A stretch of 64,000 nucleotides of DNA from Alviniconcha marisindica (Eukaryota > Mollusca > Gastropoda > Provannidae), in contig JABMCL010001623.1 in NCBI GenBank assembly GCA_018857735.1, positions 86,001 to 150,000 of the forward strand, read 5' to 3'. A model generated the notes under the pieces. It did not search any database. It worked only from the letters and a program-made list of their open reading frames with translations, and was not told the origin of the DNA. The position numbers and the translations under genes are program-made. Shown in pieces: positions 46,368-59,062 of this stretch (the stretch's first letter is position 1; every line of letters begins with the position of its first letter).

Positions 46368-47264
46368 TAATACAAGATCTCTTTTCAACTTTGTTTATTG
46401 TTAACAAGACTATCATAATATCATCATATCATTAATCATATTGTATCAGATTACAGCTCGTAGGCTTTTTAGCCTTTTGCCTGCTAATTTGTATTCTGTT
46501 TTATGTTATGCTCAACATTATTCTTCAGGAGCGCTGCATAAATTGACCTGGCTTGTTTTTGTAAGTTACCTTATGCCATACATATTCTGTTTCCAATGTT
46601 TATCTAAAAGGTTTTTGAAGGAGTTTAGTATTCCTGCTAATATGATGTTCCACTTGTTTATAACTGTTAGTAAAAGAATTGCCCAGTGGGAGGCTGTATC
46701 ATATTTGGGCATATGGTTTTCAGTACAAACGAAAAAGAAAAGAAAATGAAGTATATTTTATGGGCACTCACCTAATGACTTGTGGCTTTAAAAGCACTAC
46801 TGATTGTTGATGGGCCAAGTACAGTTAACTGAATATCACGAACGGCAACTCTGCTTGAATTCTGTCCCCTATGAGCAGACGAGCGCCATAAGTAAAGCGA
46901 CGATTTCTTCCTTGAGTACACTTCAATATGTATTTATTGAAATGGCTTAGACCTTGCCGATGTAGATTTACAGTCTGAAGAACCACATGCGCGATGAATT
47001 GAATAATTGTGTGAATACGTATACATGCATGCCATCTGTACTATGATGTGTCAATCGTCAAGTCAAGAGAGGCCCAAGTCGTTCCCATGATCGTTATTAA
47101 AATGACACCGTCGCATCGCTGCAGATAACAAAATGATGATTTGTGTCATAAACAGAGAATAAAACAAGACATCGGCATTAGACATGTCCCCAAACAAGGT
47201 GAAATAATTGCAAAAGTGGTCAAAATCAGAAAATGGCTTACGCTGCAGTAGTATTCAGACTAAC

Positions 47265-47320
47265 CTTTCAATGCTTCTAGACGGCGGTCGAAAGAGGGCA
47301 ATTCTTTTGCCGTAATTCAT
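47265..47320 (-). CDS. CLOCK: Candidate alternative first coding exon of CLOCK
   Basis: An ATG at 47320 opens MNYGKRIALFRPPSRSIE and ends AG|GTTAGT, leaving two bases. Joined to the 41.6-kb exon this gives Ser and continues ESVLSIDDF in frame. It rests only on start, donor and phase; the short peptide is not one I recognise. It competes with the exon at 43.3 kb. Confidence 0.4.
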
Positions 47321-49080
47321 GGCAGATGGCCTTCAGAGCGGGTCTGCCGTCGCACCAGCATGTTCAGAAGGCTACAAAAGCCAATCCGTGAAGGAATTAA
47401 TACTTCTGTCGCGATTCACTGAAATTTACTCGGCAATGTGATAGCAATACCTCAACCCACAGGATCTTCCGCCATCTTGATTGCTGACGACTTGTCCAAT
47501 AGAAAGTTCAATATAAATAGTAACGACCTTGACATAAACTTGACTCGTAACATACACCCGTGCGACCTGATTGAGTTATGCAAATCTGAGGGTCAAAATT
47601 CAAGACCTTACGCCCACTATACCCAGAGACTACCAGACTACAGTGATTTAAGAAGCGGCCAGTAGTCGACTATTTGGGCCCAACTTATTTAAAAGGGAAC
47701 CGAACCAAAGACGCAAGCTGGCCAGAAACGCAAACTCCTGTGCACTGATTAACCAGTCGGCCAGACTGTAGACTGGCATTAGCGATTAACCAATCAGCGC
47801 ACGCAGACCTGACACACCCTCAGCTAATCCTTCGACAAACTGGAGTTATAGGCCTATCCAGATCTTCAGACAGCAAACGGAGACCAGCAATAGTGAAAAC
47901 ATGTGTCTGGGGGCTGTGAACTCCGAGGATATGATGATATATGATACGACTGATATACAGTACCCAAATCGACTCAGTTGAAAGTCAGTGGAGTAAGATC
48001 TGTATCATTCCGGCCGTAACTGAACCCCGGCCTTCGGAAGTGTGGAGAAATTACTACTCCGCTGTGAGTGCTGGACTCGTCACAGTGATCAACTGAAGGT
48101 CAGTCGGGACTGAGTTCGACAGTTCTGACAAGAGCGATGGCTTGGACTGAACTTTTCCACTGCGGCCGGCAGCAGGGTCATTGTACTGACTCGGTGTTCA
48201 GATTCCGGTATCCGTCAAGTTCCACCCCGCCGTGTTAGCGTAGTACTCGAGTATCTCAGTGTAGACATGCTCTGGCTCAATTCGCATAGGCCGACAGCCA
48301 ATGTTCCCTCTCTCTCTGAATTCTGAGAGATCTAGGGAGTTTCCTCGATAAAAACTGATCGGGTGAGGTCCAAACACATAAAAGATTCAAAAGAACGCTT
48401 ATTTATTATGACATAGACAGGGTAATTTTCAGGGAAATCCCCTTCTTCAGGCCACAAAACGACACTTAAACAACAGTGAAACGGTTAAAAACAGTGAAAA
48501 AAAATGATATGAGAGGTGAAGTAACTTGTTTCGTTGTTGTTGTGTTCAGTGCTTGCCGGGAAAAAGGTCATTCTTGTTTCAGATTTTTGATCGGTTGAGG
48601 ACAAATCACATACCGTGACGTTCAGTTCATTTTAAGGTCGTCAGTGTTTCTCAGTCGAGTCATTCACCTGCCGCGCTCCTTGGGAAAACTACTACGTCAG
48701 TACGTTACCTGAACAGAAAAATTGCACTACTGCAGCTGTGTCATTGACTTGTTCTCAGTGCCGGTTCAAAAGTTGAACCAGGCTACTGCTGCAACAGCGG
48801 CGGTTATTTGTGGCGGAACACGTCAGTCACTGAAAGACTGAACCAGCTATTGACTGAGACTCCAGCGGCGAGTGCATCGGCGGAACTGACATTGGTGCAA
48901 GACGTCTGAGTGTCACTTCGAGTCAATGACAATTTGAGAGTGAGATCACATCACTCCCGGCCCATACAGTCTCCGTGAGCTGCACGGCTGAATCACTGTG
49001 GCTACTGACCGGCCATCCTCTTGACATGCGTATTGACCACAAAATCAATCCTGTCTTTTGTGTACGGCTGCATGGCGACG
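47321..49080. promoter_or_regulatory. Candidate CLOCK 5' region
   Basis: Mixed-composition, mostly unique DNA upstream of the 47.3-kb ATG, with no coding exon supported on either strand. It is a candidate 5' UTR/promoter by position only; no TATA or canonical CACGTG site near the start was identified. Confidence 0.3.
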
Positions 49081-49097
49081 GGTTCACAGCACAGCCC

Positions 49098-49379
49098 TCC
49101 CCCCCCCCCCCCCCCCCCCCCCCCCCACCGCCCCCCTCACCCCCAAGTATTTTCAGGAACTAATACCTTGTTCTATAATAATGAGAAAAGAAAGAAGAAG
49201 AAGAAGGATCGTATAAGCAAAGCATTGAACCAAAACATAAAGGCACATCAAACGCACATAAGAACACAAAGCACCAAACACACACAAACACAACACACAC
49301 ACCGGCACAGCACACACACACACACACACAACACCACCACACACACACACACGCACACACACACACACACGCACGACAC

Positions 49380-49421
<42 letters not shown>

Positions 49422-49478
49422 ACCACACACCACACACACACGCACGACACGCACGCACGCACCACGCACGCACACACG

Positions 49479-49557
<79 letters not shown>

Positions 49558-49565
49558 GCGCGCGC
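49098..49565. repeat. Poly-C and (CA)n/(CG)n tracts
   Basis: A C tract at 49098-49140, then CA/CACG repeats to a CG run at 49543-49564 (potential Z-DNA). Confidence 0.95.
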
Positions 49566-49879
49566 AGAGTTAATATGATAGCTTGAAGAAGTAAGCACTG
49601 TTTTCAAAGATGATTTGAAAGACTCTCTGAGTGTGTTTGATTATGACCAACTGGCAAGGAAGACTCAGTGTTACAGACAGACCGTGCAGCGGCGTAAGAA
49701 ACAGACCTCTGACCAAGCGAGTGCGTGCGCACAGAGGGAAGACGAAGAATGGAAGTGTCCTCAGACGAGACTGAGCGCAGTTGGCGGGTTGGTTTGTAAG
49801 CTGTCAGGGGTTTAGTCGAATAGACTGACAGGAGCGGTCGAGCTGAGACAGTTGTAGCACTGAGAAGCGAATTTGTCCT

Positions 49880-50025
49880 GCTTCTTTGTGTTAGGCAGCC
49901 ACCTTCCAATGAGCAGTTTGTCCTTCTTTGTGTTAGGCAGCCACCTTCCAATGAGCAGTTTGTCCTTCTTCTTTGTGTTAGGCAGCCACCTTCCATTGAG
50001 CAGTTTGTCTTTCTTCTTTGTGTTC
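49880..50025. repeat. ~49-bp array, 3 copies
   Basis: TTCTTTGTGTTAGGCAGCCA plus CCTTCCAATGAGCAGTTTGT three times. Confidence 0.9.
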
Positions 50026-50076
50026 TTGGTTCCTGCTAGCGCAGTTCAGTTTGACACACTGTCTGATACCGGCCTT

Positions 50077-50760
50077 TCACGTCAGAAGGGATGTGCGGCT
50101 TGTCACGACTTGATTCTTAGCTGGTTTTTGTAGACTGAGAACCACCTGCAGATGATCGTTTCCATGTGGTGTCAGCGTTTCCGCACTTAGCCTTGGCGCT
50201 ATTCTTGGGGAGACAAGAGCCAAGTCAGTGGAGCTGTCTGTGCCCCCTTCTCGCGATCCGAAGCGTGCTGGCAACGGAGTTGTCACTGGGATGAACTCGA
50301 CGTCTCCCAAGGCTTCTTCCAGACTTCCCCCCCGAGGGTTGTTGCCCTGTTGATCCCACTTGCTTGACCTGGCATTGAAGTCGTCGTACATTACAGTTGT
50401 GTCTTCAAGTTCATCTTCTATTTGTTCCAGGAAGTCCCAGCCGGCTCGCCTTGGTGGATGCAGCGCCTGGATGTATGTATGTGTTGACTAGGACCAGACT
50501 TTTGTGTCTTTGGTCTGGCCTTTCTAGACGAATACCTTGCGATTCCTGGGAATTTTTGCACCACAGCTTTTCTTGGCGCGTTCTCGTGTCCTGTAGGCAG
50601 AGGACATCAACGTCGTAGGCAAGTATCTCTAGGACTGCTTCTCGTTTGCTAGCGCTAGCACAGTTCCAGGAACAGATCCTGAAGTGCTTCCCTGATAGAC
50701 GTTCGGCCTTCGTCATGTTGCGTCTGAGGCCTCCGCGGCCTTTATCATCCGTCTTACCTC
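50077..50760 (-). mobile_element. LINE endonuclease fragment (non-LTR retrotransposon)
   Basis: Two frames make up an endonuclease/exonuclease/phosphatase domain. The frame from 50716 has FRICSWNCASASKREAVLEI and DVDVLCLQDTRT. The frame from 50391 has DDFNARSSKWDQQG, TDLALVSP and HGNDHLQVVLSL. The change of frame and the absence of reverse transcriptase show a dead fragment. It is intergenic between PPEF and CLOCK. Confidence 0.82.
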
Positions 50761-51264
50761 ATCTTTTCTTTGTGCATTTGGGGGATCTCGATTGACGTCT
50801 TGAACCCGGCGCACGATCCCCGTTACGCTGGCGAGATGTTTTTGTTTAGGTCCATTACATGCATGCTCAATATTGGTCCTGGCAGGTCACTCCGGGAGAG
50901 TTATCGTGCCAGAGAGAGAGAGAGAGAGAGAGGGCAGTGGATATGCTTTTGCTGTCCATGAGCCTGGTGCTGCCCTGCATACAGCCAGACTGCCATCGTT
51001 CGCGACTGTTTATCCCGACCGTCCTTCAGCCCCTGAGCACGTGGGTCCACCGTAGGCTTGTGGTTTCATTGTGGACATTGTCTCCGCTAGTCTGTTGTGT
51101 GTTTCACTAATATTCTTAGGATACTTAGAGATCTTAGTATCCTCTGAGCAATGGTCCCTTTTGTGCATGAAGTTGTTACTCTTATTCACACCTACAAGGA
51201 TGTATCGCTTGTGGGCAGAGGGTGTGCGATTAGCCTATTTGGAAAGAACCATCTGAGGTACCAA

Positions 51265-51480
51265 CTTTGTCGCCTGGACCACTCGGCCACCGGAGCGCAC
51301 GACACTTGATAGGAAACTTAACCTACGTGTACTTTTGCCGTGAGGGTAGCCTATCCTGTACGGTGCTCGATTCAGGGTCCCTCAAGATGGTAGGAATTCT
51401 GGGTTCCAGATTTGGAGGTCCCAAATTTGTCAGTCGCCTGAACCACTCGGCCACCGGACCACACGAACCTGACCTTTCAT
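51265..51480 (-). repeat. tRNA-Ser/Leu-like head, two copies
   Basis: Minus-strand GGTGGCCGAGTGGTTCAGGC at about 51454-51435 resembles a class II tRNA A box. A second copy (GGCCGAGTGGTCCAGGCGAC) is at about 51288. There is no convincing tRNA fold; probably SINE-derived. Confidence 0.45.
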
Positions 51481-51898
51481 GAATGGACCCTTTTCCCACC
51501 GAGATATATTGCAAGTGACTGACAGGGTTCAAAATAAGGACACGGACAATGTTTTACGGTGGCTCCGGCTCCGACCAAATCAATATTCGAATGTCGGTGT
51601 TACGAGACGAAAAAGGAGACGTTTGGACTCGACTCGACAGACTGTGAAAATCACAGGCATTTCTGGAAATCGATGCGTTCAGTTCCAATCGATCACACTT
51701 GATCCCGCCTTTACTGCCAAGGATGAACCATCCCACTGTGTAAAGTTTGTGTTGGCCCATAAAAAAAGCTTCTCGTTTATATAGTCATTAATCTTGCGTT
51801 TCGGATATAGACATATATATCATCGTTGTATGCGATCTATGTTAAAAATTAAATTTAAAAAAGTTGTCGTGAGTTGTATCACGGTAAGGCCTATAGTG

Positions 51899-51918
51899 TG
51901 CGTGTGTATTTGTGTATT

Positions 51919-51949
<31 letters not shown>

Positions 51950-52097
51950 GTGCGTGCGTGTGTGCGTGTGTGTGTGTGTGTGTGTGTTTGTGCGGTGTGT
52001 GTGTGTGGGGGGGGGGGGGGGGGGTGCGTGCGTGCGCCTCTGTGCGTACGCGCACGCGCGCGCGTGTATGTGCGTGTGTATTTGTGTGTGTGTGTGT

Positions 52098-52166
<69 letters not shown>

Positions 52167-52300
52167 CCGCTGTGTGTGTGTGTGTGGTAGGGGGGGGGGG
52201 GGGGGGGGCAAGGGCAGGAGTGCGCGCACATTTTACGTCATATTTCAGAGAAAAGTGGGCGGGGGGACGGTGGGTGGGGGGGGGGGGGGGGGGGGGGACA
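51899..52300. repeat. (TG)n with poly-G tracts
   Basis: Three TG blocks separated by G runs at 52008-52024, 52190-52208 and 52276-52297. Confidence 0.95.
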
Positions 52301-52789
52301 GGGGGGGCATGTTTCTCTGCAGCAGACTTTGCAACAGATCAGTTCAATTTACAGCAAGTTTATTTCACAATCACCAAAAACAGAACAAATAAAAAGTTAA
52401 AAAACCACACACACACACACACACACACACTGCCGCTCTCAAAATACGGAATTCCAAGCGACCTGAGAAAAGTATCAGACCCAGCTGTGTACGAGTGTAT
52501 CTAACAACAACTGTGTCCACACCTTAGAGAAGTGCCGAGCCAAGTCACACAGAAACTCACTCGTTTCGAAACAAAGTATCATCACATAGAGAAATCATTT
52601 TTCGTATAGCATACACAGCAAAATCATTTAAGAAAATCTCTTAAAGATGGATATATTAAAAGAACAACACAAACGCCCGTTCAAACTTAATAACAAATTT
52701 CGACTTGAAGACAGCGACTGGGGTCAACCGCACTGCAACCGTGCACGTGCAACTTACAGTGAGTGGATCCAAACCAAACTGTTACTCAA

Positions 52790-53135
52790 CGTAACAAACC
52801 AGGCGCGGACCCAACTTTCCAAACCGAAAGGACCATTGAAAAATAACAATTAAGTGTTTATCATTTAAAAAGAAACCCACCTGTTTCACACGTGTGATAT
52901 TTATCATGGGCGGACCCAACTTCCCAAACTGAAAGGACCATTGAAAAATAACAATTAAATGTTTATCATTCACGAACAAATAGATACAAAATACAAAATA
53001 AATAAAAATAATATGTTTCACACGTGTGGTATTTATCATTGGCGGACACAACTTTCCAAGCTGAAAGTACCATTGAGAAATAACAAGCAAGTGTTTATTT
53101 TTCATAAATCTGTTTTACACGTGTGACAATTGTCC
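52790..53135. repeat. ~115-bp tandem repeat carrying CACGTG E-boxes
   Basis: Three units (plus a partial) of CAACTTTCCAAACCGAAAGG, CCATTGAAAAATAACAA and TTTCACACGTGTGATATTTA. Canonical CACGTG is present at 52889, 53021 and 53118, inside the palindrome TCACACGTGTGA or close variants. Confidence 0.9.
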
Positions 53136-53354
53136 TTTAAATGACACATGCTACTAGGGTGGTTGGCACCTTTAAACACAACATACACGGGATTCACGTA
53201 ACATTTTCTGCCGCTGATCATGTTAGGAAAAGGTAGCATTTCGTTAAACACTTTTATGAAAATGATCTTTCACCACAAAATAATAACAATAAAAACGGGG
53301 GCGGTGTGGGGAAGGAGGGTGTGTGGGCGAAAGGGTGTGTGTGTGTGGATGGGT

Positions 53355-53369
<15 letters not shown>

Positions 53370-53385
<16 letters not shown>

Positions 53386-53395
53386 GGGTAATATA
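53370..53395. repeat. Poly-G tract
   Basis: G run adjoining TG-rich DNA. Confidence 0.9.
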
Positions 53396-53533
53396 CGACG
53401 AAAGAAACGAGTGAAGACATAATTGCGGAAAGAAATCATCATCCTGAACGAATACAAATACCAGACACGCCTGCAGTCGGAGGCGAAAGTGAAAATGTGT
53501 AATGTTAAGCCCACCAGACGTTTCATGTGTATG

Positions 53534-53534
<1 letters not shown>

Positions 53535-53627
<93 letters not shown>

Positions 53628-53728
53628 GCGCGAGCACGCCCACACAATCATACACCACACACACACACAGAGGAACGCACGCACGCACACACTCATACAC
53701 CCTCCACACACACGCACACATACACAAA

Positions 53729-53819
<91 letters not shown>

Positions 53820-53860
53820 ATACACATACAAACATACACCCACACACACACCAAAGAATC
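53535..53860. repeat. (CA)n/(GCAC)n array
   Basis: CA and CGCA repeats; reading frames on both strands are artefacts. Confidence 0.95.
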
Positions 53861-53869
53861 CAAGACTGA

Positions 53870-54140
53870 AAAGTGCAACAGTGTAAAACTGAGATCACAG
53901 ATGATACAATTATTTGCACAGAATTCCTGCCTGCCTTCCAGGGAGGAGCTTTGTATGCAATAGCAAACCCCACTCCTCTGTTACACATTGCCCCCCCACT
54001 CCCAACACACATAAGCACAAAAACAAACAACACAGAACCCAAGACTGGAAAGTGTAACAATGTAAAAACTGAGATCACAGGTGATGAATTATCTTCACGG
54101 AATTCCAGCCTGCAAATTATGATTGAAAAACAAAACAAAC
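53870..54140. repeat. Direct duplication, ~165 bp
   Basis: AACTGAGATCACAGATGATA near 53886 and AACTGAGATCACAGGTGATG near 54066, with matching flanks (GAATTCCTGCCTGC and GAATTCCAGCCTGC). Confidence 0.7.
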
Positions 54141-54254
54141 AAACAAAAACAACACCAAAAACAAAAACAAAATACAAAACGAGTTACTTATTTAGTTAGT
54201 TCTTGGACGCCAACATCCCGGCAGCTGCGTACGGTAATTACCTAAGGACGAACC

Positions 54255-54365
54255 ACACATTCAGCATTCTCAGAGCTCAGGAGCTGTGTGAAAGTCGAGG
54301 TGGCCGTCCTGGGCTCCCCGTCCTAATGAACCTCATGGCTTCTGTGGACGTAAAGCAACACTGAA
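54255..54365. repeat. Dispersed repeat family E, copy 1
   Basis: GAGCTCAGGAGCTGTGTGAA through CTGTGGACGTAAA matches 55780-55870. Confidence 0.65.
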
Positions 54366-54534
54366 CCGTGCTTACGCACTGGTCACAGTTTGTCCCTAAT
54401 ATGTCAGTCCGATATCCGAGGACATTAAGCTCTACATCATCTTCAGAATTTTATTACACCAGTTCCAAACACAAGTCACTATATCGCAAGACTGTTTGGC
54501 GAGGACCAAAAGCCCAGGAGGTGGGGGAAGGGGA

Positions 54535-55440
54535 GACTGTATAATTATACTTAAGGTTATTCTGTCGCCACCACAATGACTGTATAATTATACTTCAGGT
54601 TATCCTGTCACTATCACAATGACTGTATGATTATACTTAAGGTTATTCTGTCGCCACCACAATGACTGTATAATTATACTTCAGGTTATCCTGTCACTAT
54701 CACAATGACTGTATGATTATACTTAAGGTTATTCTGTCGCCACCACAATGACTGTATAATTATACTTCAGGTTATCCTGTCACTATCACAATGACTGTAT
54801 GATTATACTTAAGGTTATTCTGTCGCCACCACAACGACTGTATAATTATACTTAAGGTTATTCTGTCGCCACCACAATGACTGCATAATTATACTTCAGG
54901 TTATCCTGTCACTATCACAATGACTGTATGATTATACTTAAGGTTATTCTGTCGCCACCACAATGACTGTATAATTATACTTCAGGTTATCCTGTCACTA
55001 TCACAATGACTGTGTGATTATACTTAAGGTTATTCTGTCGCCACCACAATGACTGTATAATTATACTTCAGGTTATCCTGTCACTCTCACAATGACTGTG
55101 TGATTATACTTAAGGTTATTCTGTCATTATCACAATGACTGTATAATTATACTTAAGGTTATTCTGTCATTATCACAATGACTGTATGATTATACTTAAG
55201 GTTATCCTGTCACCACCACAATGACTGTATGATTATACTTCAGGTTATCCTGTCACTATCACAATGACTGTATGATTATACTTAAGGTTATCCTGTCACC
55301 ACCACAATGACTGTATGATTATACTTCAGGTTATCCTGCCACTATCACACTGACTATATAATTATACTTCAGGTTATCCTGTAACTACCACAATGACTGT
55401 ATAATTATACTTAAGGTTATCCTGTCAGCACCACAATGAC
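54535..55440. repeat. 43-bp array with 86-bp higher-order unit
   Basis: TGACTGTATAATTATACTT units alternate two types for much of the array: AAGGTTATTCTGTCGCCACC and CAGGTTATCCTGTCACTATC, an 86-bp dimer. Confidence 0.95.
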
Positions 55441-55504
55441 TTCTGCATTAAAGCTGATCCGCATCAATTTTGTTTGGAGAGGAGGGGGTTCAAGAAACAG
55501 TAAA

Positions 55505-55740
55505 GCCCGTGTGATGAGAGCCACTTTAATGTTTCATTAATTGTGATGGACAAAGTCACAAGACAATGTCCACAGACCACAACTTTTGAAGAGAAAGGAA
55601 AGCCGAAGCGGAATTGAACCGAAGCCCCTCTGCTTACCAGCCTAACGTTCTACTGCTAGGCCAAACCTGCTCACTAGACAAACAGTGTCCACAGACCACA
55701 ACTTTGAAAAGAGGGGAGAGTCGAAGCGAACCGTAGTCTA
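55505..55740 (-). mobile_element. tRNA-derived SINE (family C), copy 2
   Basis: The minus-strand head GGTTTGGCCTAGCAGTAGAA (A-box-like) and GGTTCAATTCCGC (B box) leads into a body shared with 34500-34720 (TCACAAGACAATGTCCACAG). A partial tandem copy of the body follows at 55679-55740. Confidence 0.65.
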
Positions 55741-55779
55741 TGGGATTTAAACTACAAAGTCTTTAAATCTCTGCGTTTT

Positions 55780-55870
55780 ACGGAGCTCAGGAACTGTGTG
55801 AAAGTCGAGGTAGCCGTCTTGGGCTCCCTGGCCCTAATAGTCCTTATGGTCTCTGTGGACGTAAACATTG
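55780..55870. repeat. Dispersed repeat family E, copy 2
   Basis: Matches 54255-54365 in the same orientation (GAAAGTCGAGGTAGCCGTCT). Confidence 0.65.
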
Positions 55871-57052
55871 AAGAAGAAATCTCCGCCGGAAAAAACAATC
55901 AAGGGAAACAACTGCACAAGACTGAAATGTTCTAAATATTGTGCATGATGACTTCCCTTTAAACTGGCAGGGGTACAGTAGCCTGTCGAACTGGCCATTC
56001 AGAGACAGACGATCGGATATGACAAACCAGTGAGATAAGAAGAGACAGTGGGTCAGAGACATATTTAAATATATATTTAAAAAAAAATCAATACGTGTAT
56101 GGCCAGGCACGAGTTCATTCAGCTGAAGACGCTTCAGTTAAAACAATTAAACACGCCTCTACATTGTGAAATATACTCACATTTAGCAAAATCTGCCTTT
56201 CTTTGGTTCACTTCATTTATATTAGGCCAAATACGTTCTCACCTTAATCAACACGCTTTCATTTGGCAAAAGGCAAAAGGAATTAAGCACGTTCTCATTT
56301 CAACATGTTTTTATTTGGGAGCTATGCCGTGCATGACAGTTCTCCAGTGCATCAGTCAGGTACTATGGCAAAATGCTGGGAGGCAGAACTGAGGGAACTG
56401 GAGAGGATGGGAAGAAAGAGGGAGGTGGGGGTGGGATGGTGGAGGGGGGGGGGGGGGGGTTAATTCCGAGGAAACCCATAGATCAATATTCTCTGTGCGG
56501 TGCTGGGAGACAGATTTTGAGCATTTGGCACCATACCCCAAAAAGGAAAATAAGAAAATAAATCATAATTTTCAAAAAGTAAAAAAAAAAAAAAAAATGT
56601 GAAGTAAAAATTTATTTTGAGCCAAAAGTGCATGAGTGATATATGTCTGTTCTGTTTGGTAAAAAACACACACAATAGCAACAACAAAAACACACATAAT
56701 TATGGCATATATTGGTCAGTCACAACAGTATATATACATGTATGAATTAACGTATACAAAGTATAAACATGTACAAAGTGGAAGAACAACATTGGTGTTA
56801 AAATATTATATAACTTTGCCGACAGATGGTTGTTTTCTTGGAAAGCATCTGTCCTCCTTTTCTCAAAACAAAAACATGAACAAAACCAACAACTATATAA
56901 ACATGTCTGAGCAATCAAAAACAACAATAACACTTGTGAAATATGTGGATTGAACATTTCACGAGAAATACAACTGTAGGGTCTAGTATTTACAACTCAT
57001 CTGAAGGAAGGAATACAAAAGATAACCACTGTGCAATTGTATGCTTTACACC

Positions 57053-57088
<36 letters not shown>

Positions 57089-57560
57089 GGGTGGAAAGTC
57101 CTAGGAGAAAAATTGTTGAGGAAAGAGAATAGCACCAGTCAAGCTTTAGCCACAGACATTCGCGAAAACAAAAACAACCAGGGAACCAACAGCCTCAGGG
57201 ACATTGCTACAGCTCAAGAAGTGGAGTTTCTTTGCTTGATAGGCTACACATGAACGAGGGAAGGGACCACCACAAGTTAACAGGAGACAGGTATTCCCAT
57301 CATCACCGCAACACTCTCCTGCAATCACGAAATGTGCCAGAGGATACAGCTGACAAACACGCTGCGCCTGTGTCAAAACCTACACAGCCGTCTGCTGACC
57401 CCAGCATAAACGTAGCCCCAGAAGAGAAAAATGATTTACTGTTCCCTCGAAATGCCCCAGCACAGGAACCCGACCAATCACCAGTGAACAGATTTTGTTT
57501 TAGCCAATATATAATACAAAAGACGAAAGAAACAAGCAATAATACACAAACGCCTGCCCA
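55871..57560. other. Intergenic, no gene supported
   Basis: AT-rich DNA with a G run at 56445-56458 and a short CA tract at 57061-57088. The open frame 57232-57567 (111 codons, plus strand) has no recognisable domain and no splice or start evidence; I leave it uncalled. Confidence 0.4.
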
Positions 57561-57561
57561 C

Positions 57562-58015
57562 CGCTGAGATGAGTCTGCAGCTGACGTAACACTGCAATAA
57601 GTGTGCAGTTGACCTAACGCTGAGATGAGTCTGCAGCTGACCTAACACTGCAATAAGTGTGCAGTTGACCTAACGCTGAGATGAGTCTGCAGCTGACCTA
57701 ACACTGCAATAAGTGTGCAGTTGACCTAACGCTGTGACGAGTCTGCAGCAGACCTAACACTGCAATAAGTGTGCAGTTGACCTAACGCTGAGATGAGTCT
57801 GCAGCTGACCTAACACTGCAATAAGTGTGCAGTTGACCTAACGCTGTGACGAGTCTACAGCTGACGTAACACTGCAATAAGTGTGCAGTTGACCTAACGC
57901 TGAGATGAGTCTGCAGCTGACCTAACACTGCAATATGTGTGCAGTTGACAACGCTGAGATGAGTCTGCAGTTGACCTAACACTGCAACAAAATATGTTTG
58001 CAGGTGACCTAACAC
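57562..58015. repeat. 56-bp array, ~8 copies
   Basis: Units of GCTGAGATGAGTCTGCAGCT plus GACCTAACACTGCAATAAGT, with decayed copies continuing to about 58380. Confidence 0.95.
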
Positions 58016-59062
58016 TGTGACAAGTCTCCAAGCTGATCTAACACTGCGATGAATTTGCAGCTTATCTAATACTGCAACGAACTTTCAGTTGACCATATAC
58101 TGCAATGACTTTGCAATGGACCAACCATTCCAATGCATTCTGTATTCTGCATAAATATATTCTGTATACTGTGTAACGGCTTTGTAGTTGCCAAGACATT
58201 GTAATGGGTTGTCCATCATTTTAAAGGTTGCTGCCGAAATATTGCAGTATTGTCTCCAGTATTGCAATGAGTTTACGATTTTAGCTGACATTTTCCAAAA
58301 CCGGCAACGAGTTCCCAGTTGCCCAAACGCTGCAACGGTCTTGCAGCTGCCAAAACACTGCTGGACTGACAGTGCCCCCAAATATATTGCAACAAATTGG
58401 TGTTGTGTTGCAGGATTTGGTCTCTGACAACCAAAATTGCTTTCTGCACGAAGATTGTCGCTGCATGCACGTTGCTAACCGAAAACCAGATTGTGTTCTC
58501 TGTTAAAGTAGAAAATCAGGAGAGGTATTTGCAAACCAAATACTCGCACCAGAGGAATAGTAAACTACTACTCTTCTTTCTGCTTTTAAGCATTTGCTCT
58601 TTAGGTAAATCTGAAAGATGTCGTGAACACAATTTGAAATGCAGGTGAAGTCATCTAATAAATGAAATTTAAGATCTGCATAATCGACAGAGTGAATCCG
58701 TACTGCTCGATTATCCCACGTCAAAGACACGATGTCAATCACGCTTCACTCATTCCCACTGCTTGTTGATGGACAAGGAACACTAAAGAAAAGCACACGA
58801 TACACAGAACAGCCCTAAGTGAGTACAATGGACCATTCTCAATGGGCGCGTTCACGGCGGGCCACGAGATGGAACGCGAGGCTGGGCCGTGCAAAAATGT
58901 TGAAAGGGTATAGAGATGCTGTCGTCTGCACTGCAGACTTTACATTCCCAAGCCTCGCTTTCGACCTCGGTTATCTAGATGACATCGCCCCATCAATATA
59001 TTCCTTGAAGCTGGCCCGCTCCGTTGGTGCTTGCATGTCCGCCGGTCTCAACGAAGCGTGTC

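Noticed and set aside
46441..46749. Open frame of 102 codons
   Set aside because: AT-rich sequence between CLOCK exons, hydrophobic by composition; no homology recognised.
51794..52504. Cys/Val and His/Thr frames in TG/CA tracts here and at 2.9, 10.6, 49.3, 53.6 and 62.1 kb
   Set aside because: Microsatellite translation artefacts.
57232..57567. Possible small gene of 111 codons
   Set aside because: No recognisable domain, no splice or polyadenylation support; not called.
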